Of a DNA stretch of 64,000 bases, positions 11,601 through 22,933 are shown in pieces; positions within the stretch are counted from its first letter, which is position 1, and every line of letters begins with the position of its first letter. Source of the DNA: Parapristionchus giblindavisi. Its lineage: Eukaryota > Nematoda > Chromadorea > Rhabditida > Diplogasteridae. The stretch is taken from the NCBI GenBank assembly GCA_943737045.1, contig CALSFV010000003.1, positions 248,001 through 312,000 on the forward strand. The letters are read 5' to 3'. Under the pieces are notes generated by a model. The model saw nothing but the letters and a program-made list of their open reading frames with translations. It had not been told where the DNA came from and searched no databases. A program made the translations under genes and the position numbers.

Positions 11601-14600
11601 TAGCAGTCAACAGCAAAGTTGTAGCTCACATCATCCCCCTTCTGATTCAATTTTGAAAAAGTCGATACGATAGCCACGAACAAAATGACATCCGTTCTAC
11701 GAATTCAGGGAGAAATTTGAATTATTCACTGTAGCCATGAATCTTATTCCATTGCTCGGTCTTACTCCACATTGCTTTATCATTCTTTACAGAAGTAATT
11801 ACACAAAACCAAAAACAAGTAAATGGGAAGAGAAAGTCACGAAAAAATGCATATCTACTCTAGTCTAATCTGAACAATAACATTTCAAAATATTGAAATG
11901 AACAATATTTCAAAATGTATCAGATGGGAACTCAGCGGCCATTTTATGACAAATGTTGTGCTGATCACGAGTATGTCAGTCCGCTCATCATTTGCGCTTG
12001 TTCCGCAAATGCCCACACTTGCCACGCCCCCTTTAAGCCCCGTTTCCAGGGAGAGGCCCCGGGAGGGGGGGGGGCGCCCCAGCCGGCTCCTGCTCGGCGA
12101 CTTCTCCAAGGAGATGGAGAAGTCCGGGGCAGGGAAGGGACTCCATCGCGAAGTCCCTTCCCCAAGCAAAAATTCTCTCGAAGGAGAGAGGCGCAACTGA
12201 TGAATCAGAGGCGAAGAATGAGGAGGAAGAGGGCTATTTATAGGGGGGCGTACAAACTACAATCCTGGCATGCGCACTCTCTAGGTGGGACACACTCTCT
12301 CGCTCACTCGCGCTCTCTAGCTCTCTCCTCTCTTATATCCTCTGCGTGTCTGATCCGATTCTGACTGTCTGTGGTCTAACTTGAACATGCTATAACTGCA
12401 ATGGTTGTATGAATTAATTTATTAAGAGTAGTCCAAGGATGAGCTAATCGGTGATGAATAAAGAATCGGCTAATTGGTATGGAATAAAAGATGAACTCAT
12501 TGTTAGGAAGTGAAGAACAAAGTAATCGGTAATGAATGAAGGAATAGGCTAATCAGTAGTTAATGAATAGAATAGGCAAATCGGTAATGACTGAAAAGAA
12601 TAGGCAAATCGGTAGTTAATGAAAAGAATAGGCAAATCGGTAAATGATTTTTCCTTCATTAATTACATTACGGATTAGCCTATTTCTTTCATTAACTACC
12701 GATTTGCCTATTCCTTCATTCAAACCGATTACTTTGTTCTTCACATATTACCGATGATTTCATTTTTTTATTCCATACCAATTAGCCGATTCTTTATTCA
12801 TCACCGATTAGCTCATCCTTGCACTACTCTTAATAAATTAATTCATACAACCATTGCAGTTATAGCATGTTCTTGGGTCACCATTAGTTAATCAAGAGCG
12901 AGAGAGTGCGAGAAAGCGTTGAGATATGAGAGAGTATACGAGATATGAGAGTATGCGCAGTGCATAGTGAGAGAGGGCGAGAGAGCATTGAGATATGAGA
13001 GAGTACAGAGTGCTAGGATGGAGGGGGCGGGGCGTGGGCATTTGCGGAACAAGCGCCGTCAGTCCGATATTTTAAAATGTAACAGATGAGAACTCAGCGG
13101 GCATTTTATACCAGATTTTGAGCTGATCTCGAGTAGGTCAGTCAGATATTTACGTGATGAATATCCTCTCCGAATCTGTCCATGTTTAGGCTCATTCGAT
13201 AGCTGATGTTTTTCGATAGTTCCAGGCAAAAAAAATCAAGTCAACATCTCACTCAAGATCAAGATCGATCTCACTCTGGACGTAGAGGAAAGCGAGTCGA
13301 GTGACGCCGAAGCCTAGCTTACTCGTTGTTCGTGTTGTTGTTGTACAGATTAGACTAGAGTAGATAGGCATTATTTTTCATGACTTTCTCTGACCATATA
13401 CTTGTTTTTGTTTTTGTAATTTCAGATTAGACTAGGTAGATAGGCATTATTTTTCGTGACTGTCTCTTACCATTTACTTGTTTTTGTTTTTGTGTAATTA
13501 CTTCTGTAAAGAATGATAAAGCAATGTGGAGTAAGACGGAGTGATAGAGTAAGATTCATGGCTACAGTGAAAAAATTGAATCAGAAGGGGGATGATATGA
13601 GCTACAACTTTGCTGTTGACTGCTAAGCTCTCAGATGCGAGGGGAATTACCCATCTCTTGAAACGTGTCTCATAGGGGGACGAGGCGGAGGGAGAGGAGG
13701 GAGGGTTGAGAACGGATACGAGAGAGTGAGAGAGACCGAATAATTCGGTCTGTCCCGAACTATTCGCTCCGTCTGGCAGGTGTGTCGAATTCTTTGAAGG
13801 GAAAGGGGAGAGAGGGTGAGAGATGGGAAAGGGGTGCGAACATACATGGGCGCCAACATGGGGGTACCCCCTGTATAGTTAGGGTTTTTCGAAAATTTGT
13901 GGAATGCCCCCTGCAAAAATTGACGTTTAGGTGAAATTTTTGAAAAAAAAAGTGAAGGTCCCCTGTAAAATTAACCATTTTTCGTTCGGATGCCCCCTGT
14001 AGAATCGAGCTCCAGGTACCCCGCCCATGTATGGGTGCGAATAATTCGAATTCGAATTCGAACCGGCAACCCTATACGATATACACTTACATGGATGGTG
14101 AACCCCAGGGTAGTTCTCCGGATAGCATAGCCACCAAAATGATGCCGCATGACCAAAGATCACCAGCCTCTCCTCTGTAATTGATATACATGAAGAGATA
14201 ACAAGTAAACATGGTAGCACAAATGACAAAATGGGTTACGCAAGTAGTAGATAATGGAATAACTATAACGTGATAAATACTAATAATATAAATATGCATA
14301 CCTATAAGATCCAGTCAATACTTGAGGACTTGTATATGGACGAGTACCGCAAGGTATGGTAAGCATTCTTTCCTTTCCATTATGACGAAAGATCGTTGCA
14401 AGACCAAAATCGCCTATCTTCAGAACATCTATAAAAACATACATATAACTTACAATTGGTTGTTCAGTCAGTGGTGCTCATTATTGTTAGTTATCCCACC
14501 GACTCTGGACAATAAATTGATTTTTAGTGAAATTTCTCGAGTTTGAGTAACTTCATGCATAAAGTCTCAAAATATGGTTGCCCCACATTCGCAGGGATAT

Positions 14601-16372
14601 TCACAGACCATCAATTGTACTGTACACTAATATTATGAACAATAATAAATAATCGAATTATACTGATTAGAGAAACAACTAACCGGACTTGGAAAGGAAT
14701 AGATTCTCTGGTTTGAGATCACGATGAGCCACACCCTTCAATGATAAAATATAAAATTATGTAAATTATAAAACACATTATATTATTATTAGATAAGTCG
14801 TAAAGGTCGAAACACTATGACGGATCGTTATAAAAACAATACTTTGCATAGACCTTGTACAATATTCAACAAGGAAAGTAATTGCTCAAAGTGTCAATTG
14901 AATATCTTACATGTTTGTGGATAAACGAGACTCCGTCCATTAACTGGAGGAAGTAATGACGAGCTCTCCATACCGATCCAACTCCCTTCTCGGGTTCTGC
15001 AAATACCACAATCAAGAAATATATCATACATGAGAAATTATTGGCAAAACACCGATTAGATCGGCATCAACATTGAGGATGAGGCAGAATACGTATTCTC
15101 GTTTTCATACAAATACATCTTTCAAATGTTCGAAATCATACATGGGCGGGGTACCTGGAGCTCGATTCTACAGGGGGCATCCGAACGAAAAATGGTTAAT
15201 TTTACAGGGGGCCTTCACTTTTTATTTCAAAAATTTCACCTAAACGTCATTTTTACAGGGGGCATTCCACAAATTTTCCAAAAACCCTAATTTTACAGGG
15301 GGCACCCTCATGTCGGCACCCATGTATGCTCGAAATAAACAAAACAGTATAGTTTAAGGAGCATTATAAACTATGAGATTGAGATTGTCATCCAGCCAGT
15401 CAGATTTATTGTATAATGATCAGAGCTACAGAATAAGACAAACCAATTTGATCGAAGAGTTCTCCACCGTCTGCGAATTCTATGAAAAGTCGCATAACTT
15501 TTCCATCAGAACGAAATCCAAGCAATAGAGCGATGTTTGGATGATTTCCCGCGTCACAGAGTAGTTGATGAATGAGAGCCTAATATAGACATGGTCATGA
15601 TATTGTTATATTTTGCAAGACAAACAGTTTATTGAACTAAAATATTTATTATGCTTATCACTGCTATAGTAATCACAAGCGCAACTTGTCAATTTTTAGA
15701 GAAATGAGCTTTGATGCGACAAAAGCATTTGTGATTACTAGACTCTGGAGTTGAAATCCTTGCATGATCACGAATACTAGTATAATCATGCATGATTCGA
15801 CATTTCATGCATGATCATGCATGGAATATCCATCGTTCGTGATCATGCATGGATCTTCCGTGATCATGCACGAATTTTCTGTGATCATGCATGGAACGAC
15901 AGAATCCATGCATGATCACGGATAATCCATGCATGATTCGAGTATTTTCCATGCATGATCATGCCACTAATTGCACGAATTTTACTTGGATCATGCAAGG
16001 ATTCAAACACTTGAGGAGCAGGGTGAGTATAATTAACAAATGAGAATCGCTCACCTCTTTCTTGCATTCTTTCTTAGCAACTTCCGATTTGAGATTCATC
16101 ACCTTCATTGCTGCCACAATAGAGGGATTTCGCTTGTCACTTACTAGCATTACCTCACCATACGCTCCTAAAAAGATCAGTTTGCGTAAAGGATGGAGGA
16201 ATTTCCTCGAACACATTCAAATAAATAAGAAATATTACGAGTGCGAACCTTCACCGAGCACCTTGATAACGTCATAGGTATTTTGCTCCGCATGGCTATT
16301 AGACATAGACTCATCCTTATTACAATCCATCATTGTCGTTATGTTTTCTTTATTCTCTACAACTTCAGTCAT
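8632..16372 (-). CDS. CHEK1: CHK1 checkpoint serine/threonine kinase
   Basis: The ATG is at 16372 and the TGA at 8632-8634. Exons in order give: the glycine loop [12 protein letters not shown] and the Lys strand [10 protein letters not shown] (16055-16372); [13 protein letters not shown] (about 15443-15581); [11 protein letters not shown] (about 14930-15000); the catalytic loop [18 protein letters not shown] (about 14688-14740); [14 protein letters not shown] with [14 protein letters not shown] (about 14300-14430); and [20 protein letters not shown] (about 14090-14178). The last matches human CHK1 'DVWSCGIVLTAMLAGELPW' closely. After the kinase domain comes a short linker with [18 protein letters not shown] and STQI (ATR-type SQ/TQ sites). 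The C-terminal KA1 region follows: [12 protein letters not shown] and [20 protein letters not shown] (human '[19 protein letters not shown]'). The canonical APE motif reads SPQ. CHK1 acts in the nucleus downstream of ATR to halt the cycle when replication stalls. The upstream neighbour is head-to-head with the acyltransferase gene. Confidence 0.93.
10288..10497. mobile_element. CATAGGTCG MITE, copy 1 (hAT-type, CHK1 intron)
   Basis: A 210-bp sequence begins CATAGGTCGAATAGC and ends TTCGACCTATG. It is flanked by a perfect 8-bp duplication, CATACTAT, at 10280-10287 and 10498-10505. The inside is about four tandem units with the core TCAAAATCCGGTCAGGTTTT. The 8-bp target duplication is characteristic of hAT elements. 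No protein is encoded, so it is non-autonomous. Confidence 0.9.
10652..10834. mobile_element. CATACATG-type MITE, copy D (hAT-type, CHK1 intron)
   Basis: A 183-bp element starts CATACATGCGCGGCTATTGC and ends GCAATACCGCCCATGTATG, its inverted end. A perfect 8-bp duplication ATCTACAG flanks it (10644-10651 and 10835-10842). The terminus is shared with the CATACATGGGCG family at 13841, 15137 and 44429. The interior differs: it has AATCGGGTGGGTCGGAG direct repeats. It is therefore a sister subfamily probably mobilised by the same transposase. Confidence 0.88.
12024..12200. other. GC-rich block in left arm of the hAT foldback
   Basis: Strikingly GC-rich sequence, including a GGGAGGGGGGGGGCGCCCC run near 12060-12080, in an otherwise AT-rich window. 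The right arm passes from the shared CGCTTGTTCCGCAAATGCCC segment (inverted near 13032-13055) to unrelated sequence. This block is therefore specific to one arm and looks like an insertion or an arm-specific replacement. ORFs across it look like composition artefacts. Confidence 0.5.
13841..14033. mobile_element. CATACATGGGCG MITE, copy A, nested in hAT foldback
   Basis: A 193-bp element in inverted orientation relative to copies B and C. It has CATACATGGGCG and CGCCCATGTATG ends and a perfect 8-bp duplication GGTGCGAA (13833-13840 and 14034-14041). It carries the family's TACAGGGGGC direct repeats in complement. Removing one duplication plus the element restores the TIR of the surrounding hAT foldback, so it inserted after the foldback. 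Confidence 0.92.
15137..15328. mobile_element. CATACATGGGCG MITE, copy B (CHK1 intron)
   Basis: A 192-bp copy with the same ends and four TACAGGGGGC-type direct repeats. The target duplication is TTCGAAAT / CTCGAAAT (7 of 8 identical), which suggests some age. It lies in the CHK1 intron between the exons at about 15000 and 15443. Confidence 0.88.
15745..16012. repeat. CATGCATGATC-rich repeat, copy 1 (CHK1 intron)
   Basis: A stretch of about 265 bp contains many occurrences of the palindromic ATGCATGATCATGCATG motif. It is bounded by inverted ends TTGAAATCCTTGCATGATC and GATCATGCAAGGATTCAAA. A second copy is at about 47502-47742. The shared order of motifs shows a dispersed element rather than a local satellite. 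I found no convincing target duplication. Confidence 0.75.
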
Positions 16373-17125
16373 TGCCGACACGACGATGAGCGATTCCGAG
16401 GCTACAAACAAAACAATTGATTTAAACATATAGTTAGGCATCGAATATAAACAAGTGAAAACATTAGAAGACTTAAAGTAATTCAAAGAGAAATTAGAAA
16501 CAAAGCAGTGATATTCCAAAAGTATCTTTTCCCGCGTCCAAAATACCGTAATCTCTATAGTTTGTAGTGTGCTGAATCGTGAACTGATTTTTCAAGGAAA
16601 TCAAGAATATTTAAATAATTTCATTTATGATTCAGATAAGTAATAATATTATCACAGATAGTTTAGAGTTAATGTATTTACTCGTGTTGTTAATTTGAAT
16701 ATGGTGAGGTAAAGTATACTGAGGGTATGGTGAAATCAATCTCTGTCATGGTCATTCTTTCACTTTCAATAGTAGTCTAAGAGGTAGAGTGCATCGATTT
16801 TCTTTTATCCATTTCTGTGAACTCTCTTAACTTGATATACACTCTTCTTCATCTTCTCTTTCTGGGCCATTTCATTTCCTGTTCCCGAATGATATCCTAT
16901 ATTATCACATCCATAGTCTGTACATATTTTTTATCATAATCATTATTCCTTGGACTATTTCGTTTTCTTTTCAGTATCGATGACTGCTAAATAAATAAAA
17001 CATTAAATGATTTTACTTAAATGTAAGTTTAACATTCGTAAATATTAATCAAGATCAAAATTTCATAGATTTAAAGATATTTGGATAGTGAAAAGTGTCA
17101 AATGTTTTGATTACAGTATTTCGTC
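16373..17125. promoter_or_regulatory. Head-to-head spacer between CHK1 and LCLAT1-like gene
   Basis: CHK1 is transcribed leftwards from 16372 and the acyltransferase rightwards, its first recognised exon starting at 17126. This interval of about 750 bp must hold both 5' ends, including the missing start exon of the acyltransferase. Inference only: I could not assign TATA or initiator motifs. Confidence 0.4.
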
Positions 17126-20100
17126 CCCTCCTCGGATGGATATTTGGATTGACTATACTATTGACTGCACTCTTTGGAAATTATATCATTACTTTATTTT
17201 TACCTCTCATTCTTTTAGGAAAGTTAGTATTAGTTAATTTTATTGATCTATTTTTTGATCTACTAAATTTCAGACATTTGCAATGGAGACGAATAATGGA
17301 CAGAGCAATTTCATTTTGGATGTTTATCCCGATTGTATGATCTAATATCAATTATTGATTATATTTATCGATCTTAGACATTCCTCGAGATATTATTTCG
17401 TGTCCGTGTAAGAGTATCCGGCGAATTAATCGATCCTGATCTTCCAGCTATCGTAATTATGAATCATCGTACAAGGTTTATTAAAGGCAAACCCCAATCT
17501 AATTTGACCCTTCACTCTGCCTACACACTCTCGCTAACAAAGAAAGCTCTCACCACACTCTCTCGCAGACAAATAAAGTGAAAGTGTTGCAAGGGCGAGA
17601 GTTTCAAATTAGCTCGGAGTGTGCCTTTGAAATATCTTTGAACTATTAGAAATATTTTATTATTTAGATTAGATTGGATGTATTATTGGTCTGCTTTATA
17701 TCAACAGAATCCATGGTTGATCACTACATCCAAAATATCATTGAAAGCTCAATTGAAGAGTCTGCCCGGTGCAGGTACGCTAGATTATTTTCTGTCTGTG
17801 TATTAAAATAGAAATAAAATTTGCAAATGTTCTCATAGATTTAGGTAATATTAGTGAATCGAAAGTAGTATTGGGTTTAATTATTAGGGTTGAGATTAAC
17901 TGTTTCGTAGAGTAAGTTCTAGATAGTAAACATCTACTTATATTAATCAAGCTGAATAGGTTTCGGGATGGCTGCTTCTCAATTCATTTTTCTTGAGCGA
18001 AATAAGGAATTAGACATGGCCAGTTTTGATGAGGCCATTGAATATTATACAGGAATGGATAGAAACTATCAGGTATGCATATTGATACTCCTCGGTTTTG
18101 GACCAAGATATAGTGCAATTCAAATACACACTTATTGACTGGATGAAAAATGAGAAGGGAAGGGTTAGAGATTAGAGTTCAATATTGCCTGGGCCGAATA
18201 ACAGAGAAGTTCCTGCATTTTTATTTATACATTTATTCAGTCCATTAATTCAGTTATTACTATTCCCCGAAGGAACAGACAAATCACCATATACCACAAA
18301 GAAAAGTGAAGAATATGCAGAAAAGAATGGATTGAAGTAAGGATTTCAATAACTAATATTTCTTTGATGACATTATTTAATTAATGATTTAGAAAGTTGG
18401 AGCATTTAATTTACCCACGTGTGACTGGGCTTCATCATTTATTGACGAAAATGAGAAGAGGTACAATAAATCTTTTGTACCAAAACAAATATTCTTTATA
18501 AACTAAATTACAAGTTTTCAAAAAAAAAGTAAATTAAGAAAAAAATTCAACGTTTTGCTGTTCTCCCCTTCATTGTTCATGTTCTAACTGATGGATAAGC
18601 AAATACTCAAATACTTAAATAAGAATCTTATTGAATCAATAATATTTATATTTAATTATAGCCAATTATATCAGTCATATGTACGATATCACCATTGCCT
18701 ATCCACATAATATAGTCCAAAGTGAACTGAATCTTGTTGTGAAGGGACAAGCACCAAGAGAAGTCATTTTTCATTCAATTAATAGGACAATGAATTTTAT
18801 TTAGGTTCATTTTCACATTGAAAAGATACCCATTGAAACAGTCCCAAAAGACGTAGATCAACTGTCAAATTGGATCAATAAGTAAGTCAATATCATATCA
18901 ATTATAAGAAAAAAATAGATCATACACACAGAGAAAAAAGTGTTATCCACAAATCATTAGACATGAGAATTGTTATATTTAACACTTTTTGGCTCTGTGA
19001 ATATCATTCATAACATAAAAGAAATCTTTTAGTCCAACTATACTAATTTTGGCCCTTTTAACATCATAATTCTTGATAACATTATTGTCAATCGTTAAAT
19101 TCAACCAGTTTTAACCAGGTCGTTCAGTTTTTTTGGTAACAAAACGAAAGTATTCTCTAGTCGAGCAACCTACATCACACTCGTAAAATTTTTGATGCCC
19201 CTCAAAAGTTATTGCTTACTGAACCTTAAATTGTAGTCTATGGCGGGAGAAAGATGAGAGATTGTCTCGTTTCTATAAGGAAGAAGATAAATCATGCAGA
19301 TTGTTCGAGGCAACTTCAGGACAAGGTGTATGGAGAAGTGTATGTTATTCATTTAGTTGGATCCCGAGCTAATTTGAGAATCTTCGCTGTGGCCACAATC
19401 TCTCGCTTTCTTTGTCTGCGAGAGATTATTGCCAATAAGGAGAGATATATTTGCTTGGGGCATGCCCTTAATAAAATTCTTTGATTAAAAAAAAAGTGTA
19501 ATCGGGAATTGTGTCATTCGGGATCTAGTCTGAGTTCCATTTGTCTCAGTCAGTTAGACACACATGACATAGTTACAAAGCAAGAAGTTTTCTGAAAGCG
19601 AGATTATGTTTGAGCAAACATAAAAGAAATAAAAGTCAAACCGGTACTTTGAATAGAAATTCTTTTCTTGTAAAAACAACTCAGCACCAACGTTTCTATT
19701 GTGATAAAGATTTCTCATAGCAGAGAAACATTCCTTTTGAAGCCACAGAAACATATTATTAATAAATAATATTCATATTAATATTAATATTGTTATTAAT
19801 AAATATATTTCAGTCGCATGAACGATCTCTTCATTACTTCGCTAAAGTAAGCATATATTTATATACCTTTATTGATATTTTAATTAACTCCATTCCTTCT
19901 TCAGCTCCTTTCATTTTGTTTCTGGTTATTAGTAGTCACCATATGGCTTTATCACCTAACATTCGTCACTGAAGTTCAGGTTGGTACATATTCAATAACT
20001 AAATATTGATTGTTAAACATAATTCAGATCGGAATCTCCTACTTCTTCATTTCATCTGCATTGATTAGCTATTTCTATGGAGGAATCGACAAGTTTGTGT

Positions 20101-20141
20101 ATCGAATGTGGAAGAGGAACGAGAAATCGTCCATTGTATAG
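17126..20141 (+). CDS. LCLAT1/AGPAT-type lysophospholipid acyltransferase (start exon not found)
   Basis: Exons joined by GT..AG introns give, in order: a hydrophobic N-terminal segment (FRPLLGWIFGLTILLTALFG); HLQWRRIMDRAISFWMFIPI; the acyltransferase block I, IVIMNHRTRLDWMYYW (catalytic NHx4D); GAGFGMAASQFIFLERN; block III, LLLFPEGTDKSPYTTKKSEE; RVTGLHHLLTKMR; YDITIAYPHNIVQSELNLV; and REVHFHIEKIPIETVPKD. The last parts align strongly with human LCLAT1 'HDITVAYPHNIPQSEKHLLQ' and 'REIHFHVHRYPIDTLP'. Two C-terminal membrane segments follow (SFCFWLLVVTIWLYHLTFV and ISYFFISSALISYFYGG). The stop is at 20139-20141. Such enzymes remodel cardiolipin or phosphatidylinositol on ER/mitochondria-associated membranes. 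The initiating ATG lies in an unidentified upstream exon; the frame itself has no ATG before 17126. Confidence 0.88.
17481..17632. mobile_element. Palindromic TTAA MITE, copy 3 (LCLAT1 intron)
   Basis: TTAA at 17481-17484 is followed by AAGGCAAACCCCAATCTAATTTGA. The right end is TTTCAAATTAGCTCGGAGTG then TGCCTT, and the right-hand TTAA has decayed to TTGA. It lies in the intron that splits the NHRTR/LDWM catalytic motif. Confidence 0.7.
18928..19003. mobile_element. Small CACAGAG-ended repeat, copy 1
   Basis: A repeat of about 75 bp with inverted ends CACAGAGAAAAAAGTGTTAT and AACACTTTTTGGCTCTGTG. It lies in the LCLAT1 intron. A related copy is at about 28672-28736 in the opposite orientation. 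Too short to code. Confidence 0.6.
19355..19478. mobile_element. Palindromic TTAA MITE, copy 4 (truncated, LCLAT1 intron)
   Basis: The sequence has the family core CGAGCTAATTTGAGAATCTTC, GCTGTGGCCACAATCTCTCGC and a decayed CATGCCCTTAA right end. The left TTAA end is not recognisable. Confidence 0.6.
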
Positions 20142-22933
20142 AATAGAATGATGAACCTGTGAAAGAATTATGCAAAATTACGAAAAATAAAGAAAAATTA
20201 GATAAAACGTCTTGTTTTACACACTCTCTCGTCCTTTGATAGTTTCGTTTTGTTTCATTTTTGCTACTTTTGAACTCGACATTAGACCACATTGTTGACA
20301 TGGACCATCTCTCAGTGTAACCTCATACGAGTGTAATAAATACCAGGATAGAGCAAAAAAACATATTGCATTGCATGAATAGAAAGGTCTATGATGTCGA
20401 TAGATAAAGAAAGGAGGAATGAAATGGTTTTGGTCTCTCAATAAAACTTCGATTCTCTCACAATGGAGAACGTTTGTGCACCAGGGCCCATGCTCGCAAA
20501 CACAAAAAGTGTATGAGAGAGAGTGGAGAGGATTGAGAGAGATTGTAGGGACGAGGAATGGTTGGATAGAGTGAAAGAGAAGATGATGATGATAGAGGAT
20601 TGAGAAGACTCATAAGCATCTCTCTCAACATCTGTCCGTCCTTACTTTATCTCTCTTCTAGTATTCATTCTAGAAGTATTATCACAAATCTTCTAATCAA
20701 GAAGATAACCAAGGCATAGACGAACGAAAGAGATCAGTAAGTTTTATTATTATTATTCGCTTATTACGAATTGGAATACCATGCACACCAGAGCCCTCGA
20801 TTTAACGAACATGTTTTAAAAAAAGATAAATTTGTTTGAAAAAAAATGAAATTCGATTTGTTACATGATAGGGTATTAGTTGTTATCCATTCTCCTCGTA
20901 TTTTCACCTTTGTTCTTACATTCGTCAACAACCTCCCCATTTCCTCTCATTAACAAAAGTCTCTCCATTGCACTGAGTTAGTTGTACAACCTTGTTCGAT
21001 AGGATCATAGAGAGACGAGAGAGTGTAGTAGATTGAGAGAGTGTCACAGAGACACTAAAGGTAGTTGAATAGAGTATATGATGAAGAGTGCTAGTTCTTC
21101 TCTATTTTCCCACAAATACATTTCATCCACTTTTTCATCAATCCTTTGATCTTTCCGACATCCAATTATCATTCTATCATGAACATCAGCCAATCTTTAT
21201 CTTCGTCCATTCATTAGTTATATCGTCATCGTTTACAGTTGAATACTCTTCTTATTCCATACCATTAATTCATTCTTTCTTTCTTTCTTGATCCATTTCA
21301 ACCTTCTTCAAACCTCTTCTATTTCTCATGCTTATTATTCCCCTTATCATCGGAATTATCACTGGCTTAGCAGTGATCTCCCGCAGGATTTCGTGTGCAT
21401 TGGATGATGGGTTGTACCTTTACCTTCACTTATTATTCCCTACATGTCATTTTGTACACATCATGCTGATCTCTAGAAGAATGAAAGGGTTTGGTGATAA
21501 CATATCAGTGACTCTACTATCACTGTATTTCCCTGTACAATCAATATTTTGTGTTGTCTTCGTGATAAACCTCTATGAATAGATGTTCTTTCCCCTATCA
21601 TATCTTATACTTTCTTTTCTCTTTCCTTTTTCGATTTGCCTTAGATAAATACTGATTTGTACTTGTTCTCTATCATTTCGCTAAATTCGAGTTATCTTTG
21701 GTTCTTTCAATGATTAAGCTCTCCTTCTTCAATAACAATCTTTTCTTTATAAGTACACTATGATTCGTATTTTGACTTATTCCATTGTAGACAACATTCT
21801 TTTCTTTTACCACACACGACTATACATTTTCATACCCTCATAATGTGAAGGTCGACACTATATAAGGCTCATTTTTTATTACAATTTAAGCGAAAAATAA
21901 CTATTTTTCTAAATAAACCCGCGATATTTCGAAAATCGACCGTCTATATAAAAAGATCCTGTGAGGGCGCTAAAATACGACTAATACCTCATCTGTTCAT
22001 CATCTATCATATCTATACTAATCTTCCTACTCTTGACTGATTGATATGTCAGTGTCAAGTAGAATTATCGTCTATCTCTAATATGTTACACATTGGTTAG
22101 ATCACAATACAATGTTCACTGGATTGTAATTATGGATATAATGACCTCTCTTATCATAAACTTAAACAAGAAGTTTGGTTGATAGCGAAGTGAGAGATAG
22201 CTTAGATAGATGTAGATGGATGAGAGATCATTTTAAATGAGGAGAGTAACAGATGGAAGGGAGGGATAAGTGACAGGAAATGAAGGAAGGATGGGGGTTA
22301 TCTCCACTGCCAGTAGGAATCTCATTCTAGTTCATTATATCTATTATGGTAAAGTGTCTAACTATATACCATGAACCACTCATTCCCTTACTAACGGTAC
22401 GTATTCAAGTCCATTTTTTCATTAACGGCAAATTCTCTTAGCGATAGGTCTAATTGGACTACAATAGAGAAAGGTTAGCTTACTCCAAATTCTCTTTAAA
22501 ATACACGTTGGACAATACTTTTTTTCGCTCGATATAGTAACATGGACTGAAGTAAGCTAATCAAGTTATCTCGCATACGAGAGAACATTTCTCAAATTAG
22601 ATAACCTACAGCTCAAATATGAGAGACTTTACCGTCAATGTATACATATAGTCATTGTATAGTATCAGTAATAGTGTCTTCCAGAAAGCATTGGGGTTTC
22701 GTCGTATTGAAGTAACAGTTCAAACAAGAACGGAGGTATTCACTACTTTTACTCTGTCTCTCAATTCACAGTGTAGTCTCTTCACAATAGCAAGTGTTCT
22801 GTTCTCATGTAAATACCTCCACGTCTATCAATCCGATTTTCTCATCTTCCTCTGTCTCTTCTAATCTCCCTTATTATTCTTCAGAATTCAAATATTGTTA
22901 AGTAAAAATGAATTATTTTTCGATATTTGTTAG
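20142..22933. other. Gene-poor interval between acyltransferase and GST
   Basis: I could not find exons with recognisable similarity in these 2.8 kb. It contains GAGAGA-rich stretches around 20510-20540 and 21010-21050. It also contains one repeat of about 150 bp near 21825-21976, with ends CATTTTCATACCCTCA and TGAGGGCGCTAAAAT, related to the CATACATT family at 41522 and 52106. Possible 5' exons of the GST gene would lie at its right edge, because its first coding ATG follows an AG. Confidence 0.45.

Larger units (their letters stand above)
11336..14074. mobile_element. hAT-type foldback element (2.7 kb) in a CHK1 intron
   Basis: Termini are TAGGGTTGC at 11336 and GCAACCCTA at 14066-14074. 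A perfect 8-bp target duplication TACGATAT lies at 11328-11335 and 14075-14082. Terminus and duplication length fit the hAT superfamily. Nearly the whole element is one inverted repeat. For example, the segment near 11585-11640 (CTGAGAGCTTAGCAGTCAAC) recurs inverted near 13600-13635, and 12385-12500 recurs inverted at 12770-12870. The palindrome centre is near 12640. The left arm has a GC-rich block at about 12024-12200 that the right arm lacks, and the right arm contains an intact CATACATGGGCG element at 13841-14033. No transposase is recognisable. CHK1 exons on both sides are intact. Confidence 0.88.

Noticed and set aside
11885..12364. Several overlapping ORFs of 100-149 residues on both strands
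   Set aside because: They lie across the GC-rich block and palindrome of the hAT foldback; no frame shows family motifs or balanced composition.
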